Shown here: piece by piece, positions 32,556 through 41,749 of the stretch
Numbering within the stretch: the stretch's first letter is position 1
Layout of the letters: every line of letters starts with the position of its first letter
Source of the DNA: Medakamo hakoo
Taxonomy: Eukaryota > Chlorophyta > Trebouxiophyceae > Coccomyxaceae
Assembly (NCBI GenBank): GCA_026636295.1
Contig: CP089463.1
Coordinates: forward strand, 1,219,263 to 1,283,262
Length of the DNA: 64,000 bases
Direction: 5' to 3'
Notes under the pieces: generated by a model
Database searches by the model: none
Told to the model about the DNA's origin: nothing
What the model saw: the letters and a program-made list of their open reading frames with translations, nothing else
Program-made: the position numbers and the translations under genes

Positions 32556-33079
32556 GTCGTCGTGTGAGGGCGCGGAAAGTCACGCTCGCCGGCCAGCGGC
32601 AGCGTCGATTGCAGCGACGGCGCCGGCGCAAGGCGGCGCGGCGGGCACACGCCCCACGCTCGCACTCCCCACTCCCGACCCACCAGCGCCTTGCAGGACC
32701 ACTTTGTTCGCCAGCGCGGCAGTGTGAAAGCAGGGTGAGTGCGGCATGCCCGCCCACGACACCGGTGTTTCCACCCCCGACACGACGGCCAGCGCTCGCT
32801 CCCGACACCGGCTCCCCGCTCACCTTGGCCTCGCCCGCCGGCCCAGACCCGTCGCCGCGCATGTCGCGGCCACGCGCCCCGTCGTAGAAGGCAGCGCGGA
32901 CGTGCGCATCATGTCGTGCCGGTGTGTGTGTGTGCGCGCGTGTGTGTGTGTGCGAGGCGTGCGTCACGGGGGGTCTCACCGTGAGAAAAAAACGGGAGAG
33001 TGGCTCAATGAGTGGCTCACTAGGTGCAACGGGAGCACGCGCTCTCGCTCACAGTCACGGCCGAAAAAGGAGAGGGGGC
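32556..33079. promoter_or_regulatory. Divergent spacer, ribB / JmjC
   Basis: These 524 bases include a GT/GC dinucleotide-rich tract at about 32922-32955 and an A-run near 32985-32992. I saw no riboswitch-like (for example FMN) fold and no gene. Confidence 0.45.
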
Positions 33080-34582
33080 ATGCGCCGCCGCAGCGTGCCG
33101 GGCGCGGACGCCGCGCCGTCCTGGCCCGGCCGCGCGCCTGCCGTCCCAGTCGTCGCCGCCAGCGAGGCAGCCCTGTGGGAGCACGTGGCGGCGCGCACGC
33201 CCGTCCTACTAGCCGGCCGCCCGCCGGGCGAACCGACCTGGCCCGAGCCCGCGGCCTTCACGCCGGCCGCCCTGGCGGCCGCGGCCGGGTCCGTCCCCGT
33301 CGCCGTCGAACACCGGGCCTCGCCGTCCGACAGCTTTGGCCGGGGCGTGACGTCGAGCGCGGAGTTTGGGCGGGTGCTGGACGCCGTGGCGGGCGGCGGA
33401 CGCGAGGGGGGCCGGCTCTACCTGTCGGCCCAGGCCCCGCCGACGGAGCGGGGCAACCTGCCGCTGCCGGCCGGGGCGCTGGCGCTGGCGCTGGCGTCGG
33501 CGGGCCTGCTGCCCATCCGCCCGTCCATCTCAGCGGGCCTCATCCCCGCCGCCGTCAACCTGTGGCTGGGCGGCGCGGCCGCCGGGTCGGGCCTGCACGC
33601 GGACGTGCACGACAACCTGTTGACAGTCGTGGCGGGCGTGAAGAAAGTGACGCTCTTCCCGCCGGCCGCGGTGGGCGAGCTGGCGACGGTGGGCACGCCC
33701 GTCAAGGTGTGGCCCAACGGGCGCCTGGTGTTCGCCGGGCCGGACGAAGGCGCGGCCGCGGACGGCGCGAGCGAGGCGGCGCTCGCCGAAGCGGCCGCGC
33801 GCGCCGCCCAGCGCGCGGCCGCGGCCGACGCGGCGGGCGGCGGCACGGACGAGGAAGAAGAAGCCGCGTTGGCGGCGGCGCTGGAAGCGGGAACAGCGGG
33901 CGCGGGGCTGGATGATTACAGCGACGACGACGACGACGAGGACGGCGACCAGGAGGGCCGGGCGGGGCGGGGCGGCGCGGGCGGCGGCCCGTCGTCACCG
34001 CCGCCGCCGCCGCCCACGTTCTCCCGCGCCGACCTGGCGGACCCCGCGTCCGTCCGCGCCGCCTTCCCGCACTTCCCCTGGCACCTGGCCGGCACCGTCA
34101 CCGTCACGCCCGGCCACACCCTGTACATCCCCGCCGGCTGGTTCCATTACGTGGAGTCGGCGCCCGAAGGCGCGGCGCGGGGCGGGTGCGCCGGCGGCGT
34201 GCGGCCGTGGGCGGGCCTGCACTGCGCGGTCAACCACTGGTTCCACCCGCCGGACAATGCGAGGCGGGGCGGGCCGGCCGCGCCGTACAGCCGTCCGTTC
34301 TGGCCGGCCGTGTGGGAGGAGGCGGTGGCCGAGTGCGAGGGGTTGCGGGCCGCGCTGCAGGCCGCGGCAGTGCGTGCGCCGCCGCCACCCGCCCGCGCCC
34401 GGGCGGCCGCGGCACGGCTGCTGCGGTCCGGGCTGAACGACCTGGCGCGGTTGGAGGCCGGCGGCAGTGCGGCGCTGAGGTCTGAGCGTGGCACGCAGGT
34501 GTTGCGGGCGCTGGCTGGCAGGCGGACGCGGCACGGGGCCGGGTGCGTGCTGCCGTGGGCCAAGCGGCGGCGGCGCGAGTGA
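33080..34582 (+). CDS. JmjC-domain oxygenase
   Basis: Single exon, 500 aa. The order is VPVVAASEAALWEHVAARTPVLL (cupin_8-type N-terminus), then NLWLGGAAAGSGLHADVHDN with the iron-binding HxD, VVAGVKKVTLFPP, and PGHTLYIPAGWFHYVES with the distal iron His, then GLHCAVNHWFHPPDN. This is the small JmjC (JMJD7/HSPBAP1/TYW5-like) type of 2-oxoglutarate dioxygenase, which hydroxylates protein or tRNA residues rather than being a large histone demethylase. Between the HxD part and the distal His there is an insertion of about 125 residues rich in Ala and Asp/Glu (YSDDDDDEDGDQ). The start at 33080 follows a purine-rich leader; an in-frame ATG at 32924 is unlikely. The substrate is unknown. Confidence 0.88.
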   Translation: MRRRSVPGADAAPSWPGRAPAVPVVAASEAALWEHVAARTPVLLAGRPPGEPTWPEPAAFTPAALAAAAGSVPVAVEHRASPSDSFGRGVTSSAEFGRVLDAVAGGGREGGRLYLSAQAPPTERGNLPLPAGALALALASAGLLPIRPSISAGLIPAAVNLWLGGAAAGSGLHADVHDNLLTVVAGVKKVTLFPPAAVGELATVGTPVKVWPNGRLVFAGPDEGAAADGASEAALAEAAARAAQRAAAADAAGGGTDEEEEAALAAALEAGTAGAGLDDYSDDDDDEDGDQEGRAGRGGAGGGPSSPPPPPPTFSRADLADPASVRAAFPHFPWHLAGTVTVTPGHTLYIPAGWFHYVESAPEGAARGGCAGGVRPWAGLHCAVNHWFHPPDNARRGGPAAPYSRPFWPAVWEEAVAECEGLRAALQAAAVRAPPPPARARAAAARLLRSGLNDLARLEAGGSAALRSERGTQVLRALAGRRTRHGAGCVLPWAKRRRRE

Positions 34583-34715
34583 CTGGATGGAACCAAAAAA
34601 AACAAAGCAGACAGGGAGGAGGCAACAGAGGGCGCCCGCCCGCACACAGACGCACACACACACGCACACACACACACGCACACACACAAACACACCCAAA
34701 AAAGAAGGCTGCCTG
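34583..34715. repeat. CA-rich convergent spacer
   Basis: An imperfect CA/GCACA tract runs from about 34650 to 34697 between the JmjC and SUZ12 stop codons. Confidence 0.6.
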
Positions 34716-37700
34716 TCAACCGGACTCGCCGCCGTCGTCCGTGTCATCGTACATGCTTTCACCCCTCCCGGCCTCGTCCTCGTCGCCGGCGCGGTGGAGG
34801 GCCGGGCTCGCGACGGCGCCGCCGCCGCCGCCGCCGTCGTCCACGTCCATGCTGTCCTCGCCGCTGATCGAGCTGCCCGACGAAACGAGCTCGGGCGTTG
34901 AGCCGCTCGTCGCCGGCCGCCGTTCCTCGCTGGACCCGGAGGAGACGGTGATGGCGGGCGAGGCCGACCGTGTCTGGCCGCCGCCCTCTTCTTCCCCGGC
35001 CGAACCGGGTTTGGGAGACGCGGCGGCGGCGGGGGCAGCGGCGGCAGCACCCGCCGGCGGCGTGGCGGCGGCGGCGGCGGCAGCAGCAGCACCAGAACCC
35101 GCCGGCGGCGCGCCTGCGGCGGCAGCAGCTGCAGCACCCGCGGCCGTGGCCGGCGGCGTGGCGGCGGCGGCAGCAGCAGCAGCCGGCGCGGCGGTGCCGC
35201 CGCCACCGCCACCGCCGCCACCGCCGTCGCCGCCACCGCCGCCGCCGCCGCCGCCACCGCCGCCACCGCCGTCCAGCACCGCCGGCGGTGGCAGGTGAGG
35301 TTGCAAGCACTCCAGGCACTCCGCGCAGTCGTCCCGGGCGAGGAGGCCGTGCGCGGCTAGGCAGAACAGCAGGTCGGCGAACGCGGCGCGCAGGTCGGCC
35401 GACCGGGCGATGTTGGCGGCGTGCAACTCCGAGAACGCGCGGGCGACGGCCGGCATGGCCGAGTCGGGGGGCGACGCCGCGCCGCGGCCCATGCCCAGGT
35501 GCAGGTTCCAGTTGAACATCATTTCCAGCTGGGCCTCGTTCATGCCGGCCAGGGCGGGGTGGCGGCGCGCCGTCGCGCCCGACGGCCCACCGCCGACGAG
35601 CGCGCGCCGCATCCGCTCGCGCGCGCCGTCCGCGTCCTCCTCGTCGTCCGAGTCGGGCGCGCCGCGCGGGTCCGCCAGGATGGCGATGACCTCGGCGTCC
35701 GTCATGCGGCGGGCGGTGCGGGCGTGGAAGAAGGAGGTGCGGGCCAGGATCTCGGCGCCGGTCGCGGCCGGGTCGGTGACGCGCAGGTGGGGCGGGACCG
35801 TGCCCGACGCCGGGCGGGCGCCGCGCTCGCCGCCGGGCCCGCCCGACTCGGGGGCGCGCCCCCCGCGCGCGGGCCGCACCATCCATCCGGCATCGGCGGC
35901 CGTGCGTTTGCGGCCGGCCAGCAGCGCGGGGCGCGGGCGCGGGCGCGGCAGGACGACCTCGTCGTCGGGCCGGGCGGTGGGCGGGAAGCGCGCGGGCGCG
36001 CGCCAGCCCGGCGCGGCCCGACCGCCCGCGCCGCCGCCGCGCCCGCCGACGATGATGACAAAGTCCTTGTGCTCGGGCGGGCCCAGGCGGTACGCGTCCG
36101 CCTCCAGCATCTGGAATTGGCCGGCCGCGTTGAAAGCCGCGCGCGGGACGCGGACGTCGACGCGCGCGACCGGCAGGCGGGGCGGGCCGCCGTTTGGGAC
36201 GCCCCCGCCCGCGCCCACCGCCGCCGCGACCGCCTCGTCCACGTCGCGCACGCCGTCATTGACGGCCGCGACGAGCGCGTCGTGCGACCGGAAGAGGTGC
36301 TCGTTCAGCCCCCGGGCGGAGTTGCAGGCCAGGCGGCACAGCGCGCACACCCACCGATCCGTCTGTTCCCAGGCGCAGTCGTCGTCAGCGCGCACAAAGT
36401 AAAACCACGTCAGCGGGGGCGAGCCGCCGCGCCCCGGGCGGGCGACGGCCGTGCCGTCGTTCAGGCGGCGGCGGACGCGGGCCAGGCCGCGGCCGCTACT
36501 CACCCCGCCCCCGCCGTCGCCGTCCGACTCGTCGGCCGTGGCGGAGGAGGGCGACCCGGCAGGGCTGGCGTCGGCCTCGGCGCCGCGGCTGCCTTCAAAG
36601 ACGCCCAGCGCGGACAGGCGGGCGCGGTCGTCTGCGGCGGCGGCCGCAGCGGCGGCGGCCGAGGCGGCGGCCGCGGCCGCGGCGGCCGCGTCGCCGGCCG
36701 CACCCGCGCCCGCGCCCCCGGCCGGTGCGGGCGCGGCCGCGCGCGGGCGCGTCGCCCGACCCAGACGCAGGAGCACGGTCAGGGCGGGCAGGCGGGGCGG
36801 GCCGGAGTCGGCGGCGGCGCCGTCCGCGGACATGTCGCGCGTGGATCTGGGGCCGTGTGCCGGCGCCCGCGCCGGGCGGCGGGGCGCCTTGCCGCCCCCG
36901 CCGCCACGCCCGCCGCCGTCCTCGTCGCTGCTGTCGTCGTTGTGACTGTCGTCGTCGCTGTTGCCCGCCCCGCCCTCCAGGAGCGGCGGGTGGAACGTCA
37001 CGCACGTCAGCGCGGCGCGCACGGCTTCGGCGTCGGGCGGCGCGTCCTCCAGGGCGGCGCGCGGGTCGACGACCGGCCACGCGGTGCACACCTGCAGCCG
37101 GACCGGCGTCGCCGCCCGGGCCGACAGGTCGGCGATGCGGACGCGCGCGGCCAGGACGCGCGCGCCCGTCGGGACGAGGCCGTTGAAGGAGGCGCGCGCG
37201 TCGGGCAGCGGGCGCGGGCAGGCCCGGCGCGACGACGGGCCGGCCGCCGCGCCCGCGCCGGGGCGCACGGCCGCGAGCACCGCGCCAAAGTCGGGGTGGT
37301 CGGCCCGGGCGAGGACCAGGAACTCGCCGTCGGTCGCCGCGTCCGCCGGCAGCGCCATGTCCACGCACGTGGTGTGGCCGTCCGCGGCCGACGCCGCCGC
37401 CGCCGCCGTCGACGAGGGGCCGGGCCCCGCGGCCCCGGCGGCGGCGGCCGCGCGCACGCGCGGCAGCGGCACTTGCGCCACCCACGCCGCCCGCGGCAGG
37501 AAGACGGACCCGTCGGCCGCCGGCTGGGAGGCGGCGTCGAGCAGGGCGATGATGAGGGTGACGCCGGCCGGCGGCAGGCCCGGACCGGGCTGCAGGGACA
37601 GGCGGAGCGAGGTTTCTTGCGGCGGGCTGGGCGGGTGGTGAGGTGGGGCGGGGGTGGGGTTAGGGTGGGGGGTGAGAGAGCGTGCTTGTTCGTCGTTGCA

Positions 37701-38189
37701 AGCCGGGGGCGGGCGGCGCGCACGCACGCTCCCCGACCCGACCCCCCATGTCAAACGTACTGCACCGGCGGCAGGCGCCGGGCCGTCGCGGCGGCGGTGT
37801 AGGCCAGCGTCCGGTGGAGGAAGAGCGGCTGTTGGGGTGTGGGGTGGGTGGGGAGGGGGCAGGGAGGGGAGGGACGGGGGTTGAGACCGGCGCGCGCCGC
37901 CCGCGCAGCAAGGCAATGTTGTGTGTGTCCCCGCGCCCTCACTGGGGAGCCACTGGAAGCGCCCACCCACCTTGTGCATTTGCCGCTTGCGCAGGACGTT
38001 GTACAGATCCAACGGCTTCTCGTACATCCAGAAGTCGCGCAGCCACGCGTGGTCGGCGTCGGCGTCGGCGGCGGGCGGGTGGGCATCAGCCGGCGCACCC
38101 CCGCCCGCGGGAGCGTCGCCACCGCTGCCACCGCTGCCACGCCGCCGCGGCGACGACCGGCTGGCCCGGCCGCCACTGGCGGCAGGCAT
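34716..38189 (-). CDS. SUZ12: Polycomb PRC2 subunit SUZ12 (VEFS-box protein)
   Basis: Three exons (38189-37971, 37828-37761, 37626-34716), 1065 aa. SUZ12 is a core PRC2 subunit needed for histone H3K27 methylation by the EZH subunit. Residues 46-73 plus exon 2 read DHAWLRDFWMYEKPLDLYNVL...MHK|PLFLHRTLAYTAAATARRL, closely matching the SUZ12/EMF2 N-terminal motif (human IFLHRTLTYM). A C2H2 finger (CALCRLACNSARGLNEHLFRSH) lies near residue 522 with its WFYFVRAD lead-in. The VEFS box (about 714-870) includes FFHARTARRMTDAEV, MFNWNLHLGMG and a helical end. The acidic DSDDEEDAD segment fits. The C-terminus is a long Gly/Ala/Pro low-complexity tail ending in an acidic stretch. Intron 2 uses a GTACGT donor, phase 2. 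Confidence 0.92.
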   Translation of the reverse strand: MPAASGGRASRSSPRRRGSGGSGGDAPAGGGAPADAHPPAADADADHAWLRDFWMYEKPLDLYNVLRKRQMHKVGGRFQWLPSEGAGTHTTLPCCAGGARRSQPPSLPSLPPPHPPHTPTAALPPPDAGLHRRRDGPAPAAGAVRLTWGVGSGSVRARRPPPACNDEQARSLTPHPNPTPAPPHHPPSPPQETSLRLSLQPGPGLPPAGVTLIIALLDAASQPAADGSVFLPRAAWVAQVPLPRVRAAAAAGAAGPGPSSTAAAAASAADGHTTCVDMALPADAATDGEFLVLARADHPDFGAVLAAVRPGAGAAAGPSSRRACPRPLPDARASFNGLVPTGARVLAARVRIADLSARAATPVRLQVCTAWPVVDPRAALEDAPPDAEAVRAALTCVTFHPPLLEGGAGNSDDDSHNDDSSDEDGGGRGGGGGKAPRRPARAPAHGPRSTRDMSADGAAADSGPPRLPALTVLLRLGRATRPRAAAPAPAGGAGAGAAGDAAAAAAAAASAAAAAAAAADDRARLSALGVFEGSRGAEADASPAGSPSSATADESDGDGGGGVSSGRGLARVRRRLNDGTAVARPGRGGSPPLTWFYFVRADDDCAWEQTDRWVCALCRLACNSARGLNEHLFRSHDALVAAVNDGVRDVDEAVAAAVGAGGGVPNGGPPRLPVARVDVRVPRAAFNAAGQFQMLEADAYRLGPPEHKDFVIIVGGRGGGAGGRAAPGWRAPARFPPTARPDDEVVLPRPRPRPALLAGRKRTAADAGWMVRPARGGRAPESGGPGGERGARPASGTVPPHLRVTDPAATGAEILARTSFFHARTARRMTDAEVIAILADPRGAPDSDDEEDADGARERMRRALVGGGPSGATARRHPALAGMNEAQLEMMFNWNLHLGMGRGAASPPDSAMPAVARAFSELHAANIARSADLRAAFADLLFCLAAHGLLARDDCAECLECLQPHLPPPAVLDGGGGGGGGGGGGGGDGGGGGGGGGGTAAPAAAAAAAATPPATAAGAAAAAAAGAPPAGSGAAAAAAAAATPPAGAAAAAPAAAASPKPGSAGEEEGGGQTRSASPAITVSSGSSEERRPATSGSTPELVSSGSSISGEDSMDVDDGGGGGGAVASPALHRAGDEDEAGRGESMYDDTDDGGESG
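35180..35290 (-). repeat. GCC/CCG trinucleotide run coding poly-Gly in SUZ12
   Basis: A nearly pure run of (GCC)n/(ACC)n on the + strand encodes about 30 Gly residues interrupted by Asp after the VEFS box. Confidence 0.75.
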
Positions 38190-38456
38190 GGTTGGGGTGG
38201 CGGGTGCACGCCCCGTGTGGGGTGTGTGCGGCGGTTTTGTAGTGTGTTTGTGTGCTGTGAGAAGCGGGAGTCTCTGTGCGCTCGTCGCTGCCCCCTCCCC
38301 CTGCCCTCTTCTTCCAGAGTCGCGGGCCTGGTGGGACGGACGCGCCCGCCGGCCGGCCGGCGCGTCCCCCTGGCCTTCGCACAGCAGGGTCTGGACTTTT
38401 CACTCTCTACACACACACAGTCACACAGTCTCTCCCCTCCCACCCACCCGCCCTCC
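38190..38456 (-). other. Spacer between IMP4 and SUZ12
   Basis: The 267 bases between two minus-strand genes hold the IMP4 3' region and SUZ12 promoter. A CA tract lies near 38410-38421. No gene is seen. Confidence 0.4.
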
Positions 38457-39833
38457 TCACCCGGCCTTGCGCTTCTTGCGCGGCGCCTTGCTCCGCGCCG
38501 CGACGACAAAGCCGTCGCCGTCGCCCGCCCCGTCCCCGCCGCCGCCGCCGCCCACCAGGCCGCCGTCCTCCGCCAGCTTGGCTTTCTTGGCCGACCGCAG
38601 GTACGCGCGCAGCGCCCACTCGTCCGCCGCGTGCGCCTGGTCCAGCGTGCCCAGGCGGATCTGGTACAGTTTCAGTTCAAAGCGGGGCCCGACTTCGGTG
38701 AGCTGGACGGAGGACGGGCCGCGCGGCGCGGCCGTCGTGTGGTGGCGGAAGGCGATGAAGTCGCCCCGGTTGGCAAAGGTGATGACGCGCTTGGCGTCGG
38801 CGCGCGGCGGCGGGAACAGGTGCTTGAGGATGGTGGCCACGCGCCCGCCCAGCTTGGACGTGAAGTTGTCCAAGATGAGGTGGGGCGCCGCCTCGGACAG
38901 GGTGCCGACCTCGCGCTTGGCGCCCAGGTCGTGGCGCAGGACCTGGGTGGGTGGGGCGGGGAGGGTTGGGGAGAGACGGGCGGGTGGGTGAGGGTGAGGG
39001 CGGGTGGGGGTGGAGGGGGGTGGAGGGCCTGGAATGGGACGCACAGACAGGCGGCCCAAAAAAAAAAAAAAGAACATTCCCCACACGCACCGCGTTGTAC
39101 ACGCCAAAGTACGCCGTCGGCCCAAAGGGCAGGTGGCACACGACCAGGCCGTCCGGCTGCCCCCGGTGCTCGTGCACGACGACGACGTCCGTGAAGTCGT
39201 GGGACCGGGCGGAGGCGACGAGGTCGCCGACGACCGTGCCGCCGCGGTTGAGGCGGGTGGCGCCCGGCAGGACCAGGCGCAGCTCCTTGGCGAACTGGGT
39301 GAGGCGGGAGGAGGGTTCGCGCGAGGTCGTGACCAAGATCTGGTGGGGTGTTTGGGGGGTGGGGTGGTGGTGTGGGCGGGAGCGTGTGTGAGGCCCGGCC
39401 GGCGGCGCGCCCAGGTTTTTTTTTTTTTTCCATCCATACCCGCTCTCACCTTGGGCTCCCGCTCCGCCGCGCGCGCGTACTCGTCGTCCACGTGCGTGCG
39501 CGGCACGGCCGTGTTATCGTCCTCCAGCTCGACCGCGCGTTTCAGGGCGGCCGCATCCTTGCGCAGTTCGGTGGGCAGGGGCTTGCCCTCTGTGGTGGTG
39601 GAGTGGGGAGTGGAGGGTGGAGGGCGTCGTGAGGCGGTGGTGGAGCGGAGCGGCGGCGGCGGTGCGAGACGGAGGAGAAGGACGCACACGCGCGCGGCAT
39701 ACACCTCGCCCGACAACCCACCTGCCAGCGCTTCCCGGATGAGGCGCTTGCGCTCGTACTCGGCCCGCTCCTTGCCCTCCAGCCCTTTCCGGTACAGGTA
39801 CTCCCGGCGGAGGCGGGCGTTGCGGCGCAGCAT
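38457..39833 (-). CDS. IMP4: IMP4, U3 snoRNP Brix-domain protein
   Basis: Four exons (39833-39722, 39589-39450, 39339-39091, 38942-38457), 328 aa. IMP4 with IMP3 and MPP10 is part of the small-subunit processome and helps U3 snoRNA pair with pre-rRNA in the nucleolus. The start MLRRNARLRREYLYRKGLEG is nearly identical to the family. Further landmarks are HVDDEYARA, ILVTTSREPSSRLTQFAKEL, VVVHEHRGQPDGLVVCHLPFG, GPTAYFGVYNAV, RVITFANRGDFIAFRHH and VGPRFELKLYQIRLGTLDQ. All three introns are GT-AG and keep frame (phases 1, 0 and 0). It has a Gly-rich then basic tail (KAPRKKRKAG) beyond the usual end, a likely nucleolar signal. It is divergent with MFAP1. Confidence 0.97.
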   Translation of the reverse strand: MLRRNARLRREYLYRKGLEGKERAEYERKRLIREALAGGLSGEVYAARVCVLLLRLAPPPPLRSTTASRRPPPSTPHSTTTEGKPLPTELRKDAAALKRAVELEDDNTAVPRTHVDDEYARAAEREPKVRAGMDGKKKKTWARRRPGLTHAPAHTTTPPPKHPTRSWSRPRANPPPASPSSPRSCAWSCRAPPASTAAARSSATSSPPPGPTTSRTSSSCTSTGGSRTAWSCATCPLGRRRTLACTTRCVWGMFFFFFLGRLSVRPIPGPPPPSTPTRPHPHPPARLSPTLPAPPTQVLRHDLGAKREVGTLSEAAPHLILDNFTSKLGGRVATILKHLFPPPRADAKRVITFANRGDFIAFRHHTTAAPRGPSSVQLTEVGPRFELKLYQIRLGTLDQAHAADEWALRAYLRSAKKAKLAEDGGLVGGGGGGDGAGDGDGFVVAARSKAPRKKRKAG

Positions 39834-40226
39834 TGGGCGTGCGAGCGGGCAGCAGCTCTTTGGAGCGGCTTGTAGAGAGGCAGGACGGTCGGTTTGTGGA
39901 CGATGGTGCTGGTCAGGGGGATGGTGGGTGCTGCGCTCTGCCGTGCGGCTGAGTTTGGCGCGTGCGGGACGGCCGGTGACCGTGTGCAAGGGCGGTCCTT
40001 GTCCGCGTCGAGCTAGCCGCCGCGAGTTGCGCGAGTGCAGAGGAGTGTGCAACATTGCGTTGTCTCTTCCTGTCTGCCTCGCGTCCCGCCGCAGCACAGC
40101 GGGGGCGGTCCGCAGCTCGACCTCTGCTGCGCGCGTGCGCACGCACGCACGCCCACACACACACACACACCGCCCCAGCTGTAGGAGTCGACGCACGCGC
40201 CCCCACCGCCCCTCCCTTTCTGTGGA
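39834..40226. promoter_or_regulatory. Divergent spacer, IMP4 / MFAP1
   Basis: This 393-base gap lies between two RNA-processing genes. A CA tract (40155-40170) sits about 60 bp before the MFAP1 start. No other element is recognised. Confidence 0.45.
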
Positions 40227-41582
40227 ATGTCCGGCGCCCGCGCCGCCGCGCCGCCCGGCGGGGGAGGCGCCAACAACAAGGGCCGGGTCGCCGCCACGAC
40301 AGTGAAGCGGTACTGGCCCGGGCAAGCGCCCGACTGGGTGGAGGAAGAGGAGGAGGAGGGCCTGGTCGCGGCGGCGGCCCGTGCGCCGCCGCCGCCCAAG
40401 CCCGGCGCGCCGCCGCCGCCGACCACCACCCGCCCGCCCATCGAGCCGGCCGCCGTCGTGTCTCGGCCGGCCGTCATCGCAGACGACCCGCGCCTGGCCC
40501 GGTTGGCGGCCGTCCAAGTGCCAGCGGGCGGCGGCGGCGCCCCTCAGCGGCGCCGCGAGGTCGTGGCGGCGACGGTCATCGCGCGCGCGCCGGCACAGGC
40601 GCACCCGCCGCCACCGCCGCCGCCGGGCGGTGAAGACGGCGAAGCAGCCGACCTGGCGGCTCGCCGCGCGGCCGCCAGGCAGCGCGCCTTGGCCGCCGAA
40701 GCCGCGGCGCCGCCCGCCGCACAGGGGCAGGCGGCGGCGTCGTCCTCGTCCGAGTATGAGACGGAGACGGAGACGGAGTCGGACGAGGACGACGCGCACG
40801 GCCGGCGCCTGCTCAAGCCCGTATTCGTGGCGGCGGCGGCGCGGGAGACGGTGGCTGAGCGGGAGGCGGCGGCGGGCGAGGACGCCGCCGCCGCCGCGGC
40901 GGCGGAAGCGGCCGCCGCCGCGCGCAGGGAGGAGACGCGGCGCCTGGTCGCGGCCGCAGTCGCGGCCGAAGACGCCGCCGCGGCGGCGGCCGCGGCCGGC
41001 GGCTCGGGCGCGGGGCCGGGCAACCTGGACCCGTCCACCATCGACACCGACGACGAAGCCGCCGACCCGGCGGCGGAGCTGGCGGCGTGGGAGGCGCGGG
41101 AACTGGCGCGCGTGCGCCGCGACCGCGCCGCGCGCAGCGCGGCGGACAGGGCCGCCGCGGAGCGGGCGGCCCTGGCGTCCATGACGGAGGCGGAACGCGA
41201 AGCGGCGGCGGCGGCGCGGCGCGCGGCCGAGGGCGGTGGCGCCTCCGACCGCCGCGCCCGCCCCGCCCCCAAGCCCGGCGCCCGGTACTACCACAAGGGC
41301 GCGTTTTTCCAGGAGGGCGCCGACGGGGGCGGGCGCACCGCGTTCGGCGGCGACGAGATCTACGCCCGCGACTTCCTGTCGCAGCCCACCGGCGAAGACA
41401 AGTTCAACCGGGCGGCCATGCCGGCGCCCATGGCCAAGGCGCGGCCGGGCATGTGGGGCCGGCGCGGCCAACAGAAGCACACCAGCCTGGCGGACGTCGA
41501 CACGAGCCGGCTGGGGGAGGACCCCCTGGTGGGCGGGCGCGGGCGCGGGCGCGAGGGGCAGGGGGGCGACAGGCGGCGGTGA
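40227..41582 (+). CDS. MFAP1: MFAP1-like spliceosomal protein
   Basis: Single exon, 451 aa. The C-terminal block KPGARYYHKGAFFQEGAD, DEIYARDFLSQPTGEDKFN and MWGRRGQQKHTSLADVDTS matches the conserved end of MFAP1 (human YYHRGAFF and TKYTHLVDQDTT), a B-complex spliceosome protein that binds PRPF38A. The middle is a long charged Glu/Arg/Ala helix, as in the family, with an acidic SSSSEYETETETESDEDDAH patch. The N-terminus (KRYWPGQAPDWVEEEEEE) is also family-typical. Poly-Ala inserts reflect the GC bias. It should be nuclear. Confidence 0.93.
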   Translation: MSGARAAAPPGGGGANNKGRVAATTVKRYWPGQAPDWVEEEEEEGLVAAAARAPPPPKPGAPPPPTTTRPPIEPAAVVSRPAVIADDPRLARLAAVQVPAGGGGAPQRRREVVAATVIARAPAQAHPPPPPPPGGEDGEAADLAARRAAARQRALAAEAAAPPAAQGQAAASSSSEYETETETESDEDDAHGRRLLKPVFVAAAARETVAEREAAAGEDAAAAAAAEAAAAARREETRRLVAAAVAAEDAAAAAAAAGGSGAGPGNLDPSTIDTDDEAADPAAELAAWEARELARVRRDRAARSAADRAAAERAALASMTEAEREAAAAARRAAEGGGASDRRARPAPKPGARYYHKGAFFQEGADGGGRTAFGGDEIYARDFLSQPTGEDKFNRAAMPAPMAKARPGMWGRRGQQKHTSLADVDTSRLGEDPLVGGRGRGREGQGGDRRR

Positions 41583-41749
41583 AGAGGAGGGCGTGTGTGT
41601 TAGTCCAGAGCAGGCTTTCGTGTGAGTGGATGTCGGGATGCGGCGGGGATTCAAGTCACCCGCCCAAGCAATGGTATGGGCTGGGCAGGCGGGCAGAGCG
41701 CCGTTCTTTTTCTTGGCGCGCCGCCGCGTCCTCCTTCCTCCTCCGCGCC

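Noticed and set aside
38457-41654. Single 1065-aa minus-strand ORF covering IMP4 and the MFAP1 locus
   Set aside because: It reads through IMP4 introns and antisense of MFAP1; only the last exon of IMP4 is real in it.
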